The notes beneath the pieces were generated by a model. The model was not told the origin of the DNA. It saw nothing but the letters and a program-made list of their open reading frames with translations, and did no database searches. 64,000 nucleotides of DNA from Ovis canadensis (taxonomy: Eukaryota; Chordata; Mammalia; Artiodactyla; Bovidae), in contig NC_091247.1 in NCBI RefSeq assembly GCF_042477335.2, positions 8,330,501 through 8,394,500 on the forward strand, read 5' to 3'. Positions within the stretch are counted from its first letter, which is position 1; each line of letters begins with the position of its first letter. This document shows positions 53,801 to 62,800 of the stretch, piece after piece. Made by a program: the position numbers and the translations under genes.

Positions 53801-56800
53801 TGCCAGAGGGGCAGACGAGGTTGCTCAGGCAGAGGGAGGGCAGGGGGCCCCGGGTTCCTCTAGGCCACCCTGTGCAGGGCTGTGGAAGGCAGTGCAGCCC
53901 TCAGACTTAGGCAAGGGGGCCCCTGCCTGGGACCTACAATGTGTAGCCCCTCTCCGGCCCTTTTCCAGTTGCACCCCTCTGCCATCCCTCCCCAGCCCCT
54001 GCCCTGTGTACCCAGGACTCCAGAACTCCCTGCCCAAATGCACTGAGCCTCCTCCCAGGGCTGGATGGGGCTCCTTCTTGTCCTTCCCTCTAGAGGGGAC
54101 ACTGTATGGCTGGGGTTAGCTCCCCCAGATCTGAGGGCTGCATGCGCTTACTAGAGTGGCATCTATGGTGCAGAGAGCAAGCAGACCTGGCCTGTGCTGG
54201 AGCCACTCCTGGAGGAGGCAGAGTGGGTGTCAGCAGTCCTGGCACTGAGTGATGCACTCAGCAATGGCAGGGAGGTTATTGGGGGCTGCGGGGTGAGCAT
54301 GGCAGAGCTTGACCCTCCAGGATGGTTGTCCACATGTGTCCATGTGAAGAGAAGAGGGGTGGGTTGGGGCCAGGGGCTGTCATATGTGTTCTTGTCCCAG
54401 GCCTTGCAGATATTAGGGACAGGCTTGGTGGGAAGGGCATGGACTCGGGGCCAGACAGACTGGGCAGGGACTGCGTCTGCATCTCAGTGCTATATCCCCA
54501 GTTTTCAACTCAGGGGCAGTCCCAGAATTGGAAGGATGAGTAAATAGATGGATAGATGGATGGATGGTTGGATGGGTGGATGGATGGTTGGATGGGTGGA
54601 TGGATGGATGGATGGATGGATGTTTGGTTGGATTGGTGCATGTAGTGGATGGTTGGATTGGTGGGTCAATATTGGAAGGAAGGGGAAATGTAACTGTGTA
54701 TAAGCATTTGCTGATTGGCCACCTCCATGAGGTTAGCAGTGTTACTGGTTGTTTGGGGGTGTTAGTCTTGTTCTCAGCCAAGCTCCTGGAGGACAGAGTT
54801 GTGCCTTCTTTCCTGTCTCCCATTAAGAGCATAGCAGCCCCGGGCCAGGCCCAGTGCTATTCTCCCCGACAGACAAAGAAACTGGGGAAGTAGAAATGAC
54901 ATGGGCTGATCAGGAACCCTCAGCTGGGGAGAGTGGCGTGCCTCTCGTGGGGGTTCTGGAAGCCCACTCTGTAGCCACCTGGCTGGAGACTGACTCCCAG
55001 ATGCCAAACACTGGGAGCCCCAAGGAGGCAGACGGAATCAAAGAGCCATATAATACTGAGCCTAAACAGATGGGGAGACTGAGGCCCAGAGAGGGGCTGT
55101 TGCAGGGAGGCCTGACTGGTCCCAATTCAGCCAACAGCTGCCCAGCCCACATACCCACCTCCTCAGCCCCTAAACTGTGGCCCTTCTCTGGATGAGTGAG
55201 CAGGGAGGGAATGGCAGGTCGAGAAAGCCAATCACTGCCATGTGTTTGGCTGGATGTTGGACCACCCGCTTTGCAGGCAGAATGTCACTGAATCCTCACA
55301 AATCTATGAAGTAGGCATATCATTCAGTCCATTTTCCAGATCAGGAAGCTGAGGCCCAGAGACAGGAAGTAACTGCCCAGGGTCACAGGCTAATGACTGA
55401 GCCCAGGTTTGACTTCAGGTCCGTCTGGCTTTGACGCCCTTTGCCTGCTACGCTGCCTGTAAGTCTGACTCCACTGGGGTGAGCAAAGGGACGGCCGGCT
55501 CCAATCTGGCCGGCTCCAGTCTGGCCCTAGGAGGGTGGGGGCTGCAGGCAGGCCTGAGGCTCCACTCCTAGAAGAATTGCTGGAAGCGACTTTCTATAAG
55601 TGGCTACTAGCGCTCAGGGCCTCCCCACTGAAATCCCCCTTCCCGCCACTGACTGCTGGGCCGACAATGGCCGCTGTGGGCCAGAGGCACAAAAATAGAA
55701 ACGTGGTCTCCCGCCCACTGGCTCAGGGAAGGGGCCGGGCAGGCCCCGGCCGGCCCAGGTTGTAGAGCTGGGGGCAAGGGCGTGACTGGCCTGCCCACCT
55801 CAGCTGGGCTCCCAGAATTCCCAGGATGCCATGGGGAAGGCTGGGAGCTTGGGATAGGGGACAAGGCAGGCCCCTTTCTTTACCTTTGGACTCGGGGCTG
55901 GGAGGAAAGAGGGAAGTCTGCGTGTGAGTGACTGTGTTGATGAGTCAGGGCCACGGGATGGAAGTGTTTGCTATGGAAACCCTGGCTGGGTTTTTCTGGT
56001 AACCAGCTGGCCTTTGAGCTCAAGCCGGGAGCTCCGAGACCCCTGGAAACCCAGCTCTCCAGCCTCCCTGACGTTCGACAGGGCTCATTTGCTGTGTGGC
56101 CCTGGCCCCTGCCTGCCTCTCTTTGGGCCTCAGCCCACACTCATCCTCCCTCCCCACCCCTAACTCTAAGGGGGGAACTTGGTGACAAGGGAGTGGAGGG
56201 ATTGGTATGTGAGCCCTGGGAGCAGAGCTGAGTGTCATGACAGATGTCACGAAGTTCCAGTCTCCTAACCCCCTCACCCTCAGCGTGACCCGACGCTGAC
56301 CTCTGCTTCTCTTCTTTAACTTCCTTTATCCAGAGCCTCACTTGGTTTCGGTTTCCACTCTGTCCTATCCCTGTTTCTCAGATGGGGAAACTAAGGCACA
56401 ATCAGGGACAGCTACTGTGGGGTGGCAACAGGCATGGATGGTCACAGCGCTCTTTCCTCCCACCTCGGGGGCTGTGCTCTCAGCCTGTGGGCGTCCACCG
56501 AAGGGCAGAGGTGGGATTATTCTCCTTGTCCGCAGCAGCCGTGGCACCTCATAACCATAGGACCCATCTATTCGCCATGCATGGGCCGTGAGGTTCACTC
56601 CTCTGGGGGAGGACAGACAGGTGGGGCTGGACAGTGATGAACTGTGGGGCAGTCTGGGGAGTGGCAGGGTTGAGAGGGAGGACACGGTCCAGGCGAGCTG
56701 CCCAGGGGTCCAGGCACCCACTCTGGCACCATGCTGACAGGTACTGGGTGTCTGACTTCAGCACTCACTTTGGCAGGGGCCCTCCCTGTGCCCAGCTGCT

Positions 56801-59800
56801 ACATCTGTGGAAGGGGAGAATACCTGACCCCGCTTCGATAAGAGCGTGTGCAACACACACACAGCATAGGGCTGGGCACCCGTTAGACTGAACCCTGTGA
56901 AAGCACTGACATTTGGTTGTCGCATTTTAATAACTTTATTGTGAAAACATCTGCCCACTTACAGTGTACGGTTGAGGTGTTTTGATCATATACACAGAGC
57001 TGTGAAATCATATTTGATGGTTCAAGCTAATAATACATAGGCAATTAGGTAATGAAGCTGGGGTGGGTCCATTCTTGAAGATTCAGACAAGGCAGCAATG
57101 CCTGGGCCTTTCCTGACAACACCAAGGTGGGTCTCCCTTCACTTCAGTTAATTTCAAGAACTGATCACAATCCTGGAACAAAATGTCAGCTCTGACATTT
57201 GGAGTGGTATTTCTTATTTTGCCAAAATATGATATTAAATCCAATATTTAATCCATAAAGTGTCTAGAATGTACACTAGTTTTTAAAATTGATGACACAA
57301 GATATTTCAAAACCCCAAGGTTATAAACCCACTGGAAAACAGAAATTAACAAAAAATGTGAACTTACACAAACATAAATTCAAGATACATCACTCTACTA
57401 TAAACTAGCGTAAAAGTGATCATTCAAAAATAAGCAACCTAATAGCTCACTAAAATGAAAAAAATATTTATGAAACATTGAAAATGAAATATTATTTGCT
57501 TTTATTTTGTTTCAAAGAGCAAACTTACAGAGCATGATCACGGTGTCATTATTAGGTAGTGGAAATATTTCTGTGCAGATTTTTCCAGCTGAAACACTCT
57601 GGCTGTCTGACATTAGCTGGGCAAATGGCCAGGAGATAATTAGAAGTTAAATCCAAAAACATTCCACTGATGGCTTCATCTTGAAATATCCATCTCCTTT
57701 TTGTTAAGTTTAAGGAGATATGGCGGGGCGGGGGTGGGGGTGTTCAGCTTTTTGTCTCTTTGGAGAGAGATGGCCAGCTTTTGTGAACAGCTGGAGTTTG
57801 TGTGTCAGTCAAATGTTTCCATCTGTCTTTGTCCTTATAAGTCCAAGGCAGGGCTTCTGACACTTGCACCTGTCTCAGTTTCAGGAGTCATCTGTTCATG
57901 CTCCATTGGTTCAGAAAGTCTTTGAGCACAGCGGGGGTTCTTCTTTCTTTCTTTCTGGCTGTGCTGGGTCTTCACTGTGGCATGCAGGCTTCTTCTTGTT
58001 GCGGTGCGTGGACTTGTCTAGTTGTGGCTAGTGGGCTTAGTTGCCCCAAAGCACGTGGGATCTTAGTTTCTCCAACAAGAGATCGAACCTATGTCCTCTG
58101 CATTGGAAGGTGGATTCTTAACCACTGGACCACCAGGGAAGGCCCAAAGAAGTCTATTCTTGCAATAGAAACTTTGCCTTGTGGATTGCTGTGTTCTTTT
58201 TCTTTCTGGGAATAAAGAGGTATAGAAAAACATGATGGGGCAGGATAGTAGTTGAGAGTAGAGGCCTGCCTAGGTCTAGATCTTAGTTCCATACTTACAT
58301 GCTGTGTGTGGTCATGGACAAATGGCTTCACCTCTCTGTGCCCTGTTTCTTCATCTGTAAGGGAGAATAACAATGGTAGGGTTGTTGTAAGATTAAATGA
58401 GTCAATGTGTAAAGCACTTAGAACAGTCCAAGCACTTAGGAAGCACTGTATAAATGTTAGGTATTAGTTGTTATTATTGTTGTTACGAAAGCATTCTAAA
58501 TACATACACCATGATCAATTAAATTTTTTAATGCAGTCAGTACCTCTTGAGACAGAAATGATTTCAACTTCACTCAAAATAATGATATTACTCGACAAAA
58601 CATGAGTATTTAGTACTTTAAAATAGTAAGGCAAATAGGAATACTGCAACTGGGGAGCAGAGTTTGATGCCTCAACACTGCTGCACTGGAACAGAGAAAG
58701 GGCACACAGTGCGCTCTAAAGTCACACAGGCTGGTTCACAGCAGGTGTTTAATGGAAATAATAAACCTCAACTGACTACCAAATAAAGTTCAGGCTCATT
58801 GCATTTATTCATTTTAAAATATTTATTTATTTGGCTGCCCCAGGTCTTAGCTGTATCATGTGAACTCTTAGTTTCGGCCTGTGGGATATAGTGCCCTGAC
58901 CAGGGATTGAACCCAGGCTTCCTGCATTGGAGGCATGGAGTCTTAGCCACTGGACCACTAGGGAAGTCCCAGGCATTTTATTTTAAATATAGCAGTGTGT
59001 ACATGTCAATTTCAAACTCCCAATCTATCCCTTCCTCTGATCATTAAAAAAAAAAGTCTCCTTGGATTTGCTGAGACTCATCTTTCATTTGTTTAGCAAA
59101 TATTTTCTAGGTACCTGCTTGAGGACTAGGCATTGTGTCGGGCTCTGGAAGACAGGAGTGGACAAGCTGGGCAGGGAGAATGAAATGGAAGCTGACAGTA
59201 AATGAGTCAATGCTGCTGACCTGGGTGGCACACAGCCTTTGCAGCCTGACTGATCTGTGTATGTGTCTCTCCCCTTGCCCCCATCCCAGGACATGTCAAT
59301 GCTGGAGCTGACTCTCCAGACATCCAAGCAAGGTGGCATCCGGCCCCGAGAGGTGCTGCTGATTCTCAGTGTGAACAAATCCATCTTCCTGAAATTGCAG
59401 GCACCAGGAATCCCACTCCAACTGGCCTACGTGAGTGTGTTACCTCCAACCGCAGACTCAGGCATGGGCTTTGGGAGGCCCCTGCTGTCCACCTCTGTGG
59501 GCCAGGGTCCCCTGCTTCTCTTTTTCATTCTGACATTACTTACCAGGGCCCTTCCTGGTGAACCCCATGGGGCCCTGCCAGAGAGAACACAAAGGGCAAC
59601 AGAACCTGGGGAAAAGAACACAAACCCGGAGGTGGGAATCAAACGCAGGAGGTGATATATGTGCGTGCGTACATGCTCAGTCGTAGCCGAGTCCAACTCT
59701 TTGTGACCCCATGAACTATAGCCAGCCAGGCTCCTTTGTCCATGGAATTTTCCAGGCAATAATGCTGTAGTGGGTTGCTATTTCCTCCTCCAGGGGACCC

Positions 59801-62800
59801 TCCTGACTCAGGGATCAAACCTGCGTCTCCTGCACTGGCAGGCAGATTCCTTACCACTGAGCCACCTGGGAAGCGCTCAGGTTGATGCACAAATTGGCCA
59901 AGTCCAACCCTCTCTCATAGCCTCAGTTTTCCCATCTGTCCAGTGAGAGAACTGGACTCACTGATATTCCTCCATAAAATAACCTTGTCACTGTCTTTGA
60001 AAAAGTTTACAAGATGTAAATGTAAAAATATTCAAGCACAGACAAATAAAGGCCAGAAAGAAACCTAACAATGTGTTAACAGTAGTTCTGGCTGGGGAGA
60101 GGGATGAGGACCAGAGATCTGCTTTGTTCTTTCCACTGTATTGAATTTGCAAGATTTGCTATAATTTACATGGCCTAAATTGGAGAAAAATTATTTTTTA
60201 AAAAATTCAAATTTTAAATGTCAGACACATCCACCAGAGAGAGAGAAGGTCCACTGGCTGGAACTACAGCCAGGGGGCCTCAGGGCTGGAGGAGGTCGGG
60301 TGGGCCGGGTGCACGGCCTCGGTCACGTTTAAGGCCCTGGGAGGTGGGACCCCCAGATGCAGCAGCTGTTGTTTACAGCCAGAAAAAGCAGAGGGGAGAG
60401 AGCCGGAGCTCGGGGGAGAGCAACGAAAACAAGTGGGAGCGAGACACAGAAAGAAATATGGAAACGGAAAGAGGGCCGGCCTGTTGTGGGAGGAACGACT
60501 CTGAGAGACTAAGAGTTCGAGGAGGGGCAGAGGAGGAGGGGGCCTGAAGGCAGGCCCCGGTCCCGGGCTGCCTGGGACGCGGGCCTAGACAGCGAGAGAG
60601 GCTGAGGGGGCGCGCGACTGGCGGCAGGAAGCGCAGAGTCAGGCGGAGCGGGCCGGCATGGAAGCCCCCCACCCCACGGCAGGGCAGGCCGAGCGCAGCC
60701 AACCGGGAGGACGGAGCGGGACCCACCCCGCGGCTCCCAGAGCGGGCAGCGTTTCTCCCCCTCCCCATTCCCGGACCCTCTGGCGGCCCAGCCCCGGCCT
60801 CGAGGCCCGGCGGGGCTCTGGCTGACGCAGGGTACATGAAAAGCGCCCGCCCGCCGGGCCGGAAGGTCGCGGCGGCCGCCGGCTCCGGCCTCGGCCACGC
60901 CTTCATCCCCGGGGCTAAGAATACACGGGCCCGAGAGAGGGGGCGGATGGACCGCCCGAGCGGCGCGCGACCTCGGCCCGCAGCTTCCGGAGCCGGCCCC
61001 AAAGAGCCGGAGCCTGGACGCCTCTGGAGAGGCCAAGAGTCTCAGCGGGGGAGGGCGCAGAACTCTGTATCAGACCCGGCGCCAAGAGCTTGACAAATGC
61101 CCTTTAATCCCTATTACATTCCCATTTTACAGAGCTGACCCTGAGGGTCAGATGGTAAAAGTCCTCCCCCTCACCACCCAACCCAACTCTCTAGCTCCAA
61201 ACGACTCCCCCAGCCCTTCCATGGGGTGGGGGTGGGCACTGGGCTCCTCACCCAGGTCCTCATCACTTTGCCCCCTTGTTAAAGTCCTGCTCCATTGCAA
61301 GTGGACCTTTCTATGATGTCTTGCCTGTTTCCACTGTCAGGCAGTCCCCCCTTAGTATCTAGCCTGAAGCTCTCATGCTTCTGCTGCTTCAGCTTAATGC
61401 CCCCGCCTTTGGAGATGGGTGGAAGAGGAACTCTGAGTCCATGGCCCCAGCAGCTTCCTATGAATCCTTTGACTTCTACCCCAGGAAGTCTTTCCTATTT
61501 CCTTCTGTAGCCCACTAGAAATGGGCAGTGGAGGCAGTGAGGTGCTGGAGCCACCCAGATTCTCATCTCTGTTCATTCAAGGGACCTGTCTTGCTCCTTT
61601 TGTTTCTTATAGAATAATATCCTGTCTTCTGTTGTTTCAAATAACTTGAGGCATGACTGGTTTCTGGATAGTAAGATCTCCCAGGGCAGGGCCCAGTTGT
61701 GTGTCTTTCATGCGCTTATTTATTCATCATGTCTTCTATCTCCCCTTCTCCATTTCCATGTGCGGGGAGCACCTGCCGTGTGCCAGGTATCAGGATGAAG
61801 CTGCCATGTCAGGATCTTCATTGCTGGTCTCAAGACCCAGCACACAGTCAGACCAATATTTCTTAGTGACTACTGTGTGTCAAGCCCCATGCAGGGGTGG
61901 CCAAGCCAGCCACTGTCCCTCACAAGAGCGTGGGGGAAACCGACATGAGCCTCACGATAAGTGCGGACTGAATGAGGATGCTTATGGAGGGGTGGGAGGG
62001 TGATGGATGAACATGGATGTGTGTCCACCCAGCCCCCGAGGTGTGGAAGAAAGATGGGGCAGATCTGGCTCTGAGGGGCCCTAGTTACCGGCCTGTGGGC
62101 TGGCTTCGGCTCCGCCAGCCTCAGCCTCCTCAGCCCTGGCCTTCTCTGCTCAGCCAACTAGCTGCCTCCCCAAGTTATCTCCTGACCTCTGGCGTGGAAC
62201 AGAAGGCATTCAGGCCCAGGGACAGCGTCCTGAGCTGCCACATGTCTCCCCAGGACTCCAAACTGGTCTTTCACGATGCCCTAGATGCCAACACCACACA
62301 GCTGCCATCCTTCACCACCAAGGACCAGCTCCTCAACTGGGCGAATACAAAGGGTCCAATCGCCTCTGTTGCTGAGCTGAACAACCCGCAAAGCATCCTC
62401 CTTCGTCTGGACCAAGGTCTGCCTCCCCAGTAGCCTCTCTGGGTTCAGGACTCTGCTCTTGAGGAATCTGAATTTCTCTGTCTCATTCCTCGGATGTGGA
62501 CACTAAGGCACCAAGACAGGATGTGATTTGCCCCAGGTCACTTAGGACAGTGGTTACCCTTTCATCAAATGTTAGATTGAACCCTGTGAAACTGCTGCCA
62601 TTTGTCAGTCTCTTGACCTACAAAAACAGCACTTTCATATTATTTATTGTGTCCCTAGTATGTGCCAAGCCCTATGCCAGGCATCTGGGGACCCTGTGGG
62701 GACGAACCCAGATCCTGCCCTCCTGGAGCTGGCACTATGGTAGGAAGATGATAAAAGACAGGTATACAAATTCTGTAATTTCAGGTCATGGTAAATACTC

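Noticed and set aside
60373-61002. 209-codon minus-strand open frame in the CpG-rich block
   Set aside because: Low-complexity Ala/Gly/Pro/Arg composition expected from CpG-rich DNA.
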